NCBI GenBank assembly: GCA_963767285.1 | Contig: CAVYDJ010000004.1 | Span: forward strand, 868,001-932,000 | Direction: 5' to 3' | DNA length: 64,000 bases | From: WHSW01 sp963767285 | GTDB lineage: Bacteria; Actinomycetota; Thermoleophilia; Solirubrobacterales; 70-9 | Part shown: piece by piece, positions 19,371-28,959 of the stretch | Position numbering within the stretch: the stretch's first letter is position 1 | Layout: each line of letters starts with the position of its first letter | Notes under the pieces: model-generated | Database searches by the model: none | What the model was told of the DNA's origin: nothing | What the model saw: only the letters and a program-made list of their open reading frames with translations | Position numbers and translations under genes: made by a program

Positions 19371-19739
19371 ATGGAACCGCAGGCCGACACCTACAAGCTC
19401 TACCGCCAGGGCGTCGAGCTGCTCGAGGACGGCAGTTTCGGTGAGGCGACCGTGCCGCTGGCCGAGGTTGCGCGCCGGGCGCCGGAGAAGACCTCGGTGC
19501 GCGAGGCGCTGGGGCGCGCGTACTTCCGCAACCGCCAGTTCGCCGAGGCGGCGGCCGAGTTCGAGGCGGTCGTCGAGTCCCACCCGGTCGACGACTACGC
19601 GCATTTCTGCCTCGGGCGGGCGCTCAGCCTGACCGGTGACCGCGACCGCGCCCGCCATCACCTGGCGCTGGCGTCCAACCTGCGGCCCGACCGCCCCGAC
19701 TACCGGCTGTACCGCGACCGGCTCCGGCACGCTTCCTAA
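19371..19739 (+). CDS. Small tetratricopeptide-repeat protein
   Basis: A 122-residue soluble protein made almost entirely of TPR-type helix pairs: YRQGVELLEDGSFGEATVPL, ALGRAYFRNRQFAEAAAEF and HFCLGRALSLTGDRDRARHHL. Such proteins act as protein-interaction scaffolds; no enzyme motif is present. The ATG is set by the -10 box 6 nt upstream; an open frame extends back to 19332 but overlaps the coaBC stop and lacks a better signal. The partner is unknown. Confidence 0.82.
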   Translation: MEPQADTYKLYRQGVELLEDGSFGEATVPLAEVARRAPEKTSVREALGRAYFRNRQFAEAAAEFEAVVESHPVDDYAHFCLGRALSLTGDRDRARHHLALASNLRPDRPDYRLYRDRLRHAS

Positions 19740-19764
19740 AGGGCCGCTCAGGATTTCGCGCATT

Positions 19765-19824
19765 CCTAACGCTTCCGCGGCGGGCTGCCGAAGTTAGGGG
19801 GGCAGTTATGTCCCCGGCCGGGGG
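19765..19824. terminator. Hairpins after the TPR gene
   Basis: CCTAAC (19765-19770) pairs with GTTAGG (19793-19798), with an inner TTC/GAA extension, followed by the palindrome CCCCGGCCGGGG (19812-19823). No U-tract follows, so it is a possible Rho-independent terminator of the weak actinobacterial kind or a leader structure. Together with the short ORF below this fills the 243-nt gap before dtd. Confidence 0.4.
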
Positions 19825-19831
19825 AACACGA

Positions 19832-19927
19832 ATGACGCAGGGATCGCACGCACGGAGGCCTTCGCCGGCCATGGTCGTGGCGCTGATCGCCTTGGCGATC
19901 TCGTCGGATTCGACCGCCCCGCTCTGA
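19832..19927 (+). pseudogene. 31-codon ORF resembling a decayed signal-peptide start
   Basis: The predicted peptide reads RRPSPAMVVALIALAIS followed by SDSTAPL and a stop. The PSPAMVVALIAL segment resembles the N-terminus of a family of exported hypothetical proteins common, from memory, in Solirubrobacterales, but the rest of such a gene is missing. It may be a remnant after deletion, or a true small membrane peptide. It lies between the hairpins and the dtd promoter. Confidence 0.3.
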
Positions 19928-19969
19928 ATCGCGAACGCGCCGCAGTGGGATCCCGACGACGCGGACGCC

Positions 19970-19975
19970 TAGGAT
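19970..19975 (+). promoter_or_regulatory. -10 box TAGGAT of dtd
   Basis: TAGGAT ends 7 nt before the GTG of dtd. Confidence 0.5.
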
Positions 19976-19982
19976 CGGCCCC

Positions 19983-20399
19983 GTGAGGGCCCTGGTGCAG
20001 CGAGTCGAGCGGGCGGCGGTGCGCGTCGACGGCGAGCAGGTCGCCGCGATCGGTCCCGGATTGCTCGTCCTGCTCGGGATCCATCGCGACGACGCCGAGC
20101 CGGAGGCCGACCGCCTCGCCGCCAAGATTCGCGCCCTGCGGATCTTCGACGACGCCGACGGGCGGATGAACGAGCCGCTCGGCGACCGCGAGCTCCTGTG
20201 CGTGAGCCAGTTCACCCTCTACGGGGACGTCCGCAAGGGCAACCGCCCGAGCTGGACCGAGGCGGCGCCGCCCGAGGTCGCCGAGCCCCTGTACGAGCGC
20301 TTCTGCGAGCGCACGGGCGCGGCGAGGGGCGTTTTCGGCGCCCGGATGGCGGTCGAGCTCGTCAACGACGGCCCCGTGACGTTGTTGATCGACGCCTGA
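19983..20399 (+). CDS. dtd: D-aminoacyl-tRNA deacylase
   Basis: Removes D-amino acids (and glycine from tRNA-Ala) mischarged onto tRNA. The 138-residue protein has the two signature motifs of the active site: SQFTLYGD near residue 78 and the Gly-cisPro motif in NDGPVTLLID at the C-terminus. It begins MRALVQRVERAAVRVDGE, typical of the family. GTG start with a -10 box 7 nt upstream. It is followed by the promoter and terminator-like leader of the rimP operon. Confidence 0.95.
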   Translation: MRALVQRVERAAVRVDGEQVAAIGPGLLVLLGIHRDDAEPEADRLAAKIRALRIFDDADGRMNEPLGDRELLCVSQFTLYGDVRKGNRPSWTEAAPPEVAEPLYERFCERTGAARGVFGARMAVELVNDGPVTLLIDA

Positions 20400-20418
20400 G
20401 CGGCTAGCGGACCACGGC

Positions 20419-20424
20419 TATACT
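20419..20424 (+). promoter_or_regulatory. -10 box TATACT of the rimP-nusA-infB operon
   Basis: TATACT, the closest match to a consensus -10 in the window, should start transcription near 20431, about 28 nt before the hairpin at 20459. Confidence 0.6.
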
Positions 20425-20458
20425 CACGCCACCTTCTACGTACCCGAACCCTGTGAAT

Positions 20459-20484
20459 GGTGGGCCCGGGCCCGCCTTTTTTTT
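20459..20484 (+). terminator. Intrinsic terminator / attenuator in the rimP leader
   Basis: GGTGGGC (20459-20465) pairs with GCCCGCC (20470-20476), including one G-U pair, around a CCGG loop, and eight T residues follow (20477-20484). This is the only textbook hairpin-plus-U-tract in the window. It lies between the TATACT promoter and rimP, so it may be an attenuator of the operon encoding NusA; it could also simply terminate dtd transcripts. Confidence 0.85.
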
Positions 20485-20533
20485 CGCGGTTTCGGGGTCG
20501 GAAGGTGGAGAGATCGAGGAGTTGAGGAGCGCA

Positions 20534-20974
20534 GTGGACGACCTGCAGCAGTTGCAGAGCACAATCGAGGAACGGATCACCGGCTACGACCCGGAGGTCG
20601 AGCTGATCGCGCTCGAGCGCCCTGCGGCGGAGACCCTGCGGCTCTACATCGACCACCCCGGCGGAGTGGATCTGGGGCTCTGCGAGCGGGTCACCGGCGA
20701 GCTCCGCGAGCTGCTCGAGTCGTACTCGCTCGAGGTCTCCTCTCCGGGTATCGATCGCCCGCTGACCAAGCCTGAGCATTTCCAGCGCTTCGTGGGCCGC
20801 AAGGTCAAGGTGCGCACGGAGGAGGCGATCGCCGGGCGGCGTAACTTCACCGGCACGCTGACCGAGGCCGACGACGAGGGCGTCTCGCTGTCGGCGGACG
20901 GAAGCGACGTGCGCATCCCCCTGGCGGGCATCCGCCGTTCCAATCTGATCCCCGACTTTGGAGGCAGCGCTTGA
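20534..20974 (+). CDS. rimP: Ribosome maturation factor RimP
   Basis: RimP helps assemble the 30S subunit. The 146-residue protein shows LRLYIDHPGGVDLGLCERVTGEL and the diagnostic LEVSSPGIDRPLTKPEHFQRFVGRKV. The start is GTG 20534, preceded by GAGGAG; an earlier frame-open start at 20453 would translate the hairpin and U-tract (including three consecutive Phe codons) and is rejected. A TTG at 20522 is the alternative. The stop overlaps the TTG start of nusA. Confidence 0.92.
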   Translation: MDDLQQLQSTIEERITGYDPEVELIALERPAAETLRLYIDHPGGVDLGLCERVTGELRELLESYSLEVSSPGIDRPLTKPEHFQRFVGRKVKVRTEEAIAGRRNFTGTLTEADDEGVSLSADGSDVRIPLAGIRRSNLIPDFGGSA

Positions 20975-22572
20975 GCCGCGAGATCGTGGAGGCCCTGCAC
21001 GGCCTCGAGCAGGAAAAGGGCATCGACGCCGAGACGCTCATGGAAGCGCTCGAGGACGCGCTGCTGTCCGCGTACAAGAAGAGTCCCGGCGCGGCCAAGT
21101 ACGCACGCGTCGACCTCGACCGCGAGACGGCCGATTTCCGCGTCTTCGAGCTGATCCTGCCGCCGGAGCTGGAGGAGAAGCTGCTGGCCCAGGTCGCCGA
21201 GGACCAGGAGCCGACGGTCGACCCGGAGACCGGTGAGCTGCGCGAGCCCGAGGAGCCCGAGCTCGATCCCGAGATCCTCGCGCCCTACGAGGACCAGATC
21301 CAGTCGCGCGACGTCACCCCCGACGACTTCGGCCGGATCGCCGCCCAGACGGCCAAGCAGGTGATCCTGCAGCGGATTCGCGAGGCCGAGCGGCAGATGA
21401 TGTACGACGAGTACCAGGACCGGGTGGGCGAGCTGATCACCGGGATCATCCAGCAGTCCGACAACCGCTACACGCTGGTGCAGCTGCGCGAGCGCGTCGA
21501 GGCGCTGCTCCCGCGCTCCGAGCAGGTCTGGAACGAGCGCTACGACCATGGGATGCGCGTCAAGGCTGTGATCACCGACGTCTCGGCCGAGGGCAAGGGC
21601 CCGAGCATCGTCGTCAGCCGCCGCAGCCCGGAGCTGATCAAGGAGCTGTTCGAGCTCGAGGTGCCGGAGATCGCCGACGGCCTGGTCGAGATCGTGGGCG
21701 TCGCTCGCGAGCCCGGCTACCGCTCGAAGATCGCCGTGATCTCGCACGCCGACGGGGTCGACCCGGTCGGAGCCTGCGTCGGCCCGCGCGGGTCGCGCGT
21801 CCGGATGGTCGTCTCCGAGCTGCGCGGCGAGAAGATCGACATCATCCCCTACAACGAGGAGCCCGCCCGCTTCGTCGCGAAGGCGCTGTCGCCGGCCCGC
21901 GTCCGGGAGGTCCTGGTCGACGACGAGACCAAGGAGGCGACCGTGATCGTCCCCGACGACCAGCTCTCGCTGGCGATCGGGCGCGAGGGCCAGAACGCCC
22001 GCCTCGCCGCCAAGCTGACCGGCTGGAAGGTCGACATCAAGTCGCAGACCGAGTTCGTCGAGGTCGAGGCCGACATGGAGTACGACGAGGGCGAGGAGGT
22101 TGCCGACGGCCGGTGTGCCGCGGTGCTCTCGGCCGGCCGCCGCTGCCCGAACGCCGCGCTGGAGGGCTCTCGTTACTGCGGCCTGCCCCGACACCAGGCG
22201 CTGGCGCGCTTCTCAACCAACCAGGTGGCCGTGGTCTCGCCGCTCTCCGACGACGAGGTCGCGACGCTCGCCGACGCCGAGGCGGCCGACGCCGATGTCG
22301 CGGCGCTCGTCGCGCGCGCCGAGGCCGAGTTCTCCGAGGCCGCCGAGGAGGAGGCCGAAGAGGAGGTCGTCGAGGAGCTGGAGGAGGCCGAGGGAGCGGC
22401 CGCCGAGGAGGTTCTCGAGGAGGACGCCGCCGAGGAAGCGGTTGCCGAGGAAGAGGTGGCCGAGGAGATCGCCGACGACTCCACCGAGGCTGACGAACCA
22501 GTCGCCGAGGACGAGGTCGTTGAGGAGCTCGCCGAGGCCGAGGCCGAGGAACCCGCGGAGGCGCAGTCTTAA
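20971..22572 (+). CDS. nusA: Transcription factor NusA with C-terminal Cys/His knuckle and acidic tail
   Basis: NusA modulates pausing, termination and antitermination of RNA polymerase. Order: N-terminal polymerase-binding domain, S1 domain (RVKAVITDVSAEGKGPSIV), KH1 (VGPRGSRVRMVVSEL) and KH2 (LAIGREGQNARLAAKLTGW) ending near residue 365. After this comes a motif C382-x9-C392-x10-C403-x4-H408 (RCAAVLSAGRRC, YCGLPRH) that looks like a small zinc knuckle, then about 100 residues rich in Glu and Ala. At 533 residues it is far longer than usual actinobacterial NusA (about 350). TTG start with GGAGG 6 nt upstream. No ylxR gene follows, where actinobacteria usually have one. Confidence 0.94.
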   Translation: MSREIVEALHGLEQEKGIDAETLMEALEDALLSAYKKSPGAAKYARVDLDRETADFRVFELILPPELEEKLLAQVAEDQEPTVDPETGELREPEEPELDPEILAPYEDQIQSRDVTPDDFGRIAAQTAKQVILQRIREAERQMMYDEYQDRVGELITGIIQQSDNRYTLVQLRERVEALLPRSEQVWNERYDHGMRVKAVITDVSAEGKGPSIVVSRRSPELIKELFELEVPEIADGLVEIVGVAREPGYRSKIAVISHADGVDPVGACVGPRGSRVRMVVSELRGEKIDIIPYNEEPARFVAKALSPARVREVLVDDETKEATVIVPDDQLSLAIGREGQNARLAAKLTGWKVDIKSQTEFVEVEADMEYDEGEEVADGRCAAVLSAGRRCPNAALEGSRYCGLPRHQALARFSTNQVAVVSPLSDDEVATLADAEAADADVAALVARAEAEFSEAAEEEAEEEVVEELEEAEGAAAEEVLEEDAAEEAVAEEEVAEEIADDSTEADEPVAEDEVVEELAEAEAEEPAEAQS

Positions 22573-22605
22573 GTGCTCACCGCTGCCTACGACGGGGAGT
22601 ACTAG

Positions 22606-24843
<2,238 letters not shown>

Positions 24844-24844
24844 C

Positions 24845-24871
24845 TTAAGCCCGCCAGACGAATGTCCGATG
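24845..24871 (+). promoter_or_regulatory. Possible FliA/WhiG-type (sigma-28-like) promoter of the first surface gene
   Basis: TTAA (24845-24848), 15 nt, then GTCCGATG (24864-24871). The layout resembles sigma-28-type promoters (TAAA or TCAA, about 15 nt, GCCGATAA) and has the same spacing as the element before the paralogue at 25563. Start would be close to the ATG. Confidence 0.35.
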
Positions 24872-24879
24872 TAGCGGGC

Positions 24880-25353
24880 ATGAGCTTCTTCAGCAAGCGC
24901 AACGTCATCGCCGTCTCGATGACCCTGATCGCGATGACCGCGGTCGGCTTCGTCTACGCGGCCTGGACCACCAACGGCTCCGGCTCGGGCTACGCGAAGG
25001 CGGGCTCCAGCCAGGCGCTGACCACGGTCGACGTCTCGGGCACGACCACGGCCAGCCTCTATCCCGGCGTCAGCGGTGACGTCAAGATCCAGATCAGCAA
25101 TCCGAACCCGTACGCCGTGCGTGTGACGGCGATCTCGGGCAACGGGACGATCACCCCGGACGCCGGCCACTCCGGCTGCACGAGCACGGGTGTGACGTTC
25201 AACGACCAGACCGGTCTGACGCTCGACGTCTCGGCCGGCTCCTCGGCGACGACCACGCTAACGGGCGCGGCCAGCATGTCGAACGCGTCGCTCAACGCCT
25301 GTCAGGGCGCGACCTTCACGATCCCGGTCACCCTGACCGGCGCCAGCAACTAG
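24880..25353 (+). CDS. Exported surface protein, paralogue 1
   Basis: A 157-residue exported protein. The N-terminus has a charged start and hydrophobic segment (NVIAVSMTLIAMTAVGFVYA) followed by AAWTTNGSGSGYAKAG, a pattern found at the mature start of actinobacterial surface proteins sometimes linked to SipW-type signal peptidases. The rest is Thr/Ser/Gly-rich and beta-rich, with NPNPYAVRVTAI, two cysteines (SGCTST and NACQGATF) likely to form a disulphide, and a C-terminal IPVTLTGASN. It is a tandem duplicate of the gene at 25563, same length and about four residues in five identical. Start chosen by alignment with that paralogue. Possibly a pilin-like or wall-associated subunit; function unknown. 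Confidence 0.72.
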   Translation: MSFFSKRNVIAVSMTLIAMTAVGFVYAAWTTNGSGSGYAKAGSSQALTTVDVSGTTTASLYPGVSGDVKIQISNPNPYAVRVTAISGNGTITPDAGHSGCTSTGVTFNDQTGLTLDVSAGSSATTTLTGAASMSNASLNACQGATFTIPVTLTGASN

Positions 25354-25370
25354 ACCCTCCGTAACGCACC

Positions 25371-25406
25371 CGCGCGGCCGCCGGCTCCCTGCCTGGCGGC
25401 CGCGCG
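25371..25406 (+). terminator. Strong hairpin after surface gene 1
   Basis: CGCGCGGCCGCC (25371-25382) pairs perfectly with GGCGGCCGCGCG (25395-25406) around a 12-nt loop, extended by ACGCA (25364-25368)/TGCGT (25408-25412). There is no U-tract. It separates the two paralogues, so the second is probably transcribed from its own promoter. Confidence 0.7.
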
Positions 25407-25453
25407 TTGCGTTGCAGACCGCCCTGCCTGGACGTTTGTTCCGCCCGCAGGGC

Positions 25454-25480
25454 TCAAGAAACCCCGGGGACTGCCCGATA
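25454..25480 (+). promoter_or_regulatory. Possible FliA/WhiG-type (sigma-28-like) promoter of surface gene 2
   Basis: TCAA (25454-25457), 15 nt, then GCCCGATA (25473-25480), one base longer than the GCCGATAA -10 of the sigma-28 family. It lies downstream of the hairpin terminator and would give a leader of about 75 nt. Confidence 0.45.
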
Positions 25481-25562
25481 CAGACTCAAAGGAAGCGCCT
25501 TATCGGGACGTCGGACGGCGGGACGCATGGGGCCGAAACTCAATCGGGAAGGGGAAACCCAG

Positions 25563-26036
25563 ATGCGCATTTTCAAGAAACGGAACTTCATTGTCGCCTC
25601 GATGGCTCTGATCGCGATGACCGCGGTCGGCTTCGTCTACGCGGCCTGGACCACCAACGGCTCCGGCTCGGGCTACGCGAAGGCAGGCACCAGCCAGGCG
25701 CTGACCACCGTCGACGTCTCGGCGACGACCGCCGCGAGCCTGTATCCGGGTCAGAACGGCGACGTCAAGATCGAGGTCAGCAACCCGAACCCGTACGCGG
25801 TCCGCGTCACGGCGATCGAGGACACCGGGGCGGCGACCGTTGACGCCGGGCACTCGGGCTGCACGACCACGGGTGTGACGTTCAACGACCAGACCGGTCT
25901 GACGCTCGACATTCCGGCGAGCTCCTCGACGGCGACCACGCTCAGCGGCGCGGCCAGCATGTCGAACGCTTCGCTGAACGCCTGCCAGGGCGCGACGTTC
26001 ACGATCCCTGTCAGCCTGACGGGCGCCAGCAACTAG
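25563..26036 (+). CDS. Exported surface protein, paralogue 2
   Basis: The second 157-residue copy: hydrophobic export segment (FIVASMALIAMTAVGFVYA), then AAWTTNGSGSGYAKAG, NPNPYAVRVTAI, the paired cysteines in SGCTTT and NACQGATF, and IPVSLTGASN at the end. Differences from paralogue 1 concentrate in the middle (residues 85-95) and near the signal peptide, suggesting both copies remain functional. A purine-rich Shine-Dalgarno (GAAGGGG) lies 8 nt before the ATG. It is followed after 31 nt by the large surface protein, with which it is probably co-transcribed. Confidence 0.72.
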   Translation: MRIFKKRNFIVASMALIAMTAVGFVYAAWTTNGSGSGYAKAGTSQALTTVDVSATTAASLYPGQNGDVKIEVSNPNPYAVRVTAIEDTGAATVDAGHSGCTTTGVTFNDQTGLTLDIPASSSTATTLSGAASMSNASLNACQGATFTIPVSLTGASN

Positions 26037-26067
26037 GTAGCGCTCGAGGTCGGAACTAGGCGCTTCT

Positions 26068-28593
26068 ATGGGTTTCGACCTGGGCAAGCGAATCGCGCGA
26101 CCGCGGGCGATGCCGGCGGTCGCGCCGCGCGTGGGACTCCTCGCGCTGGCGGCGTTCCTGTTCCCGGGCGTGGCGATGGCCTCCTGGGACCACGGCGGCT
26201 CGGGCAACGGCTACTCGAAGGCGCGCTCGTTGCCGGCCGGCAACACGCCGACGACCTCGATCTCCGGGCGTAACGTCATCGTGAGCTGGAGCGCCTCCAG
26301 CTTCGCCGGCGGCGGCCCGAGCGTCAGCGACTACACCGTCAAGCGCTACGACACCGGCGGCGCCGTGCAGTCGATCGGCGCCAACTGCTCCGGGACGATC
26401 TCGGCGCTGACCTGCACCGAGAACAACGTCGATCCCGGCAGCTGGAAGTACTCGGTCACGCCGAAGGCGGGGAACAACTGGGTCGGGACGGAATCGAGCC
26501 AGTCGGCGACCCGCGTGGTCGACCCGCCCAGCTTCACGCTCTCGAGCTGGGGCGACGTGACCAGCCTGCCGTCGACGGTGAACGGCGACCTGGCGAGCTT
26601 CAAGACCGGCGCCACGGTCACCTACCGGCTCGACAACCCGACCACCGGCACCGTGCTCAGCGCGACGACGACACCGAGCACGATCGGCACCAACGGCGCC
26701 GCCGGCGTCGGCGTCACGATCCCGACCGGCACGTCCAGCGGCGAGCACACGATCTACGCGATCGGCTCGAGTGGCGACCAGGCGAGCGCGGAGATCACGG
26801 TCACCGTCTGCTCCAGTCCCGGCGCCCAGACCGTCACCGCGAACGCCGACACCACCCTCCAGGAGGACCAGCCGACCAACAACTTCGGCGGGGCGGCCGA
26901 CTTCAAGGTCAAGTCCAAGCCCGCTGCCAACAAGCGAGGCCTGGTCGGTTTCAACCTGCCGTCGGTCCCGTCGGGCTGCGCGGTCACCTCGGCGAGCCTG
27001 CAGCTGTACGAGACGGTCGTCGACACCACACGGACGATCCTCGCGCGCCGAGCGACGTCGAGCTGGGCCGAGGGGACGGTGACCTGGAACACCAAGCCGA
27101 CGACTACTTCGGCCGGCGAGGCGAGCACCACGAGCGCGCTCGGAACCCGTACCTGGTCGGCGACCCAAATGGTCAAGAACATGTACACGGATGGCAACTA
27201 CGGCTTCGAGCTGCGCGACTCGGCGGAGGGCGATGCGGCTGACCTCGAGCAGAAGTTCCAAGGTCACGCCGACTATCCCGACAGCCAGGATCCGAAGCTC
27301 GTGATCACCTTCGGCGCCGACACCGACGCTACGTACACGCTCACCAGCTCGAGCACGCTGACCAGCCTGCCGACCAGCCTGAACGGCAAGCTGCGGAAGT
27401 TCACCGCCGGATCGACGCTCACCTACCGCCTCGACGACCCGACCAGCGGGACGGTGCTCAGCGGCACGACGACCCCGAGCACCATCGGTGTGACGGGCAG
27501 GGCGACCAACAGCGTCACCGTTCCCGAGGGCGTCTCTCAGGGCGCGCACAAGATCTACGCGATCAGCTCGAGTGGCGACGTCGCCAGAGTCGACATCACC
27601 GTCAACCTGCCCACGATCACGACCCCCGCCTGGGCGCTCAGCGACGTCTCCTCGGGCACCGCGGTCGACCAGTCAGACGCGACGGCGTTCGACGACAACC
27701 GGCTCTTCCCGGCCGACGCCGGCTTCGCCGCCGTCAACTTCAGCGCCGCCTTTGCGTCGAACCGCTTCTACCAGTGGGATTACAACTCGTCGCTGGTGCC
27801 CGGCCTCGCCGCGTCGAACGTCAACTTCAACTTCCGCTTCCAGTCCAACGCGGGCGCGGAGGTCGCCTGCTTCTACTTCGACGTCATCGACGGCGGCACG
27901 ACGATCGGCACGCACGGTTCGACCACTCCGGCGGGCGCCGGAACGCCGTGGTGCACCGACAGCACCGAGAAGCTGGTCACGACCGCGCTGCCCGAGGTGA
28001 CGACCAGCGACATCGCCAACGGCCTCCGGATCAAGGTCTACGGGGCCGAGTCGAACAACAAGCCGATCAAGGTCGACCTGGCGACGATCTCCGGCACCGT
28101 CGGCGGCCAGACGTTCACCCTCAACGAGATGACCGGCGTCAACCAGGCTGACACCAGTGCCGAGACGCTCCCGTGGACGCTCGGCTTCGCCGACGCGGTC
28201 TTCTTCACGAACGCGACCAGCTACGCCTCGTCGTTCACCTCGACCAAGTACACGGGGGTCACCTTCCCCTCCGGTTACCTGCCTAGCTCGGCGGATCTCG
28301 AGGCGGTGAGCTTCGTGCACACCTGGCAGTCCATCAACGCCAGCACCGTCTGCTACTACCTCGACGTCTTCTCGGGCGGCAGCTCGATCGGGACCGTGCC
28401 CGCGTCGCCGGCCGACCTGTCGTGCGCCACCGGCACCGCGAGCTGGGTGACGGACACCATCCCGCTGCCAATGGTCGACACGCCGGCCGAGATCAACGGC
28501 GGCGTGCAGGTCCGGATCGTCTACCGGACCAGCAACGGCGGTGCGACGAAGGCCCGCGAGGACTACACCGGGCTCAGCATCGTCTACGACTGA
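26068..28593 (+). CDS. Large exported multidomain protein (Ig-like repeats and DNRLRE domain)
   Basis: An 841-residue extracellular protein. A signal peptide (VGLLALAAFLFPGVAMA) is followed by SWDHGGSGNGYSKA, the same mature-start motif as the two small paralogues. Then come a fibronectin-III-like domain (to about residue 150), an Ig-like repeat (about 152-247: LTYRLDNP-type strand, TIYAIGSSGD), a DNRLRE domain (about 252-415: TTLQEDQPTNNFGG, LVGFNLPS), a second Ig-like copy (about 420-512), and two related C-terminal beta modules each with a single-cysteine FYFDV or YYLDV strand. No anchor motif or catalytic residues are seen. Likely a surface adhesin or a filament-tip partner of the small proteins; this role is inferred from context. 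Confidence 0.78.
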   Translation: MGFDLGKRIARPRAMPAVAPRVGLLALAAFLFPGVAMASWDHGGSGNGYSKARSLPAGNTPTTSISGRNVIVSWSASSFAGGGPSVSDYTVKRYDTGGAVQSIGANCSGTISALTCTENNVDPGSWKYSVTPKAGNNWVGTESSQSATRVVDPPSFTLSSWGDVTSLPSTVNGDLASFKTGATVTYRLDNPTTGTVLSATTTPSTIGTNGAAGVGVTIPTGTSSGEHTIYAIGSSGDQASAEITVTVCSSPGAQTVTANADTTLQEDQPTNNFGGAADFKVKSKPAANKRGLVGFNLPSVPSGCAVTSASLQLYETVVDTTRTILARRATSSWAEGTVTWNTKPTTTSAGEASTTSALGTRTWSATQMVKNMYTDGNYGFELRDSAEGDAADLEQKFQGHADYPDSQDPKLVITFGADTDATYTLTSSSTLTSLPTSLNGKLRKFTAGSTLTYRLDDPTSGTVLSGTTTPSTIGVTGRATNSVTVPEGVSQGAHKIYAISSSGDVARVDITVNLPTITTPAWALSDVSSGTAVDQSDATAFDDNRLFPADAGFAAVNFSAAFASNRFYQWDYNSSLVPGLAASNVNFNFRFQSNAGAEVACFYFDVIDGGTTIGTHGSTTPAGAGTPWCTDSTEKLVTTALPEVTTSDIANGLRIKVYGAESNNKPIKVDLATISGTVGGQTFTLNEMTGVNQADTSAETLPWTLGFADAVFFTNATSYASSFTSTKYTGVTFPSGYLPSSADLEAVSFVHTWQSINASTVCYYLDVFSGGSSIGTVPASPADLSCATGTASWVTDTIPLPMVDTPAEINGGVQVRIVYRTSNGGATKAREDYTGLSIVYD

Positions 28594-28600
28594 GGCGCCC

Positions 28601-28606
28601 TAGCCT
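28601..28606 (+). promoter_or_regulatory. -10 box TAGCCT of ylxP
   Basis: TAGCCT ends 7 nt before the GTG at 28614, so the downstream half of the operon can be transcribed independently of the surface genes. Confidence 0.5.
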
Positions 28607-28613
28607 GAGGCAC

Positions 28614-28913
28614 GTGACGCCCTACGTCTTCGTGCTCGAGATCGGGATCGACCTGCGCGACGCGCAGGACCTGAAGGAGAAGCGCAAGGTGGTGAGCTCG
28701 CTGAAGGCGCAGATGCGCCAGCGCTTCGTCGCCTCGGTGGCGGAGATCGACGCCCACGACGACCGCCGGCGGGCGGTGCTCCTGTGCAGTCTGGTCGGCG
28801 GCGCCGAGATCCGCGAGCGCGCCTCGGAGCTCGAGCGGTTCGTCGATGCCCGGGCTCCGGACCGGTGCACGTTTACGCGCGACCTGCTCACCCTGGACGA
28901 CATCCGCGGTTGA
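28614..28913 (+). CDS. ylxP: YlxP-like DUF503 protein
   Basis: A 99-residue conserved protein, starting VTPYVFVLEIGIDLRDAQDLKEKRKVV and containing RQRFVASVAEIDAHD, the DUF503 pattern. Its place just before rbfA is conserved in Gram-positive bacteria (ylxP in Bacillus), where it is thought to act in ribosome biogenesis or RNA handling; the molecular role is not established. GTG start placed by the -10 box 7 nt upstream. Confidence 0.85.
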   Translation: MTPYVFVLEIGIDLRDAQDLKEKRKVVSSLKAQMRQRFVASVAEIDAHDDRRRAVLLCSLVGGAEIRERASELERFVDARAPDRCTFTRDLLTLDDIRG

Positions 28914-28944
28914 GGTCCCGGAGGGACTCGAAATGTTCGGCTGT

Positions 28945-28950
28945 TATGTT
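28945..28950 (+). promoter_or_regulatory. -10 box TATGTT of rbfA
   Basis: TATGTT ends 9 nt before the ATG at 28960. Confidence 0.45.
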
Positions 28951-28959
28951 GGCCCGCGT

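Noticed and set aside
20453..20533. Upstream in-frame start for rimP at 20453
   Set aside because: It would translate the terminator hairpin and its T-tract as Phe codons and has no ribosome-binding site; the family N-terminus fits GTG 20534.
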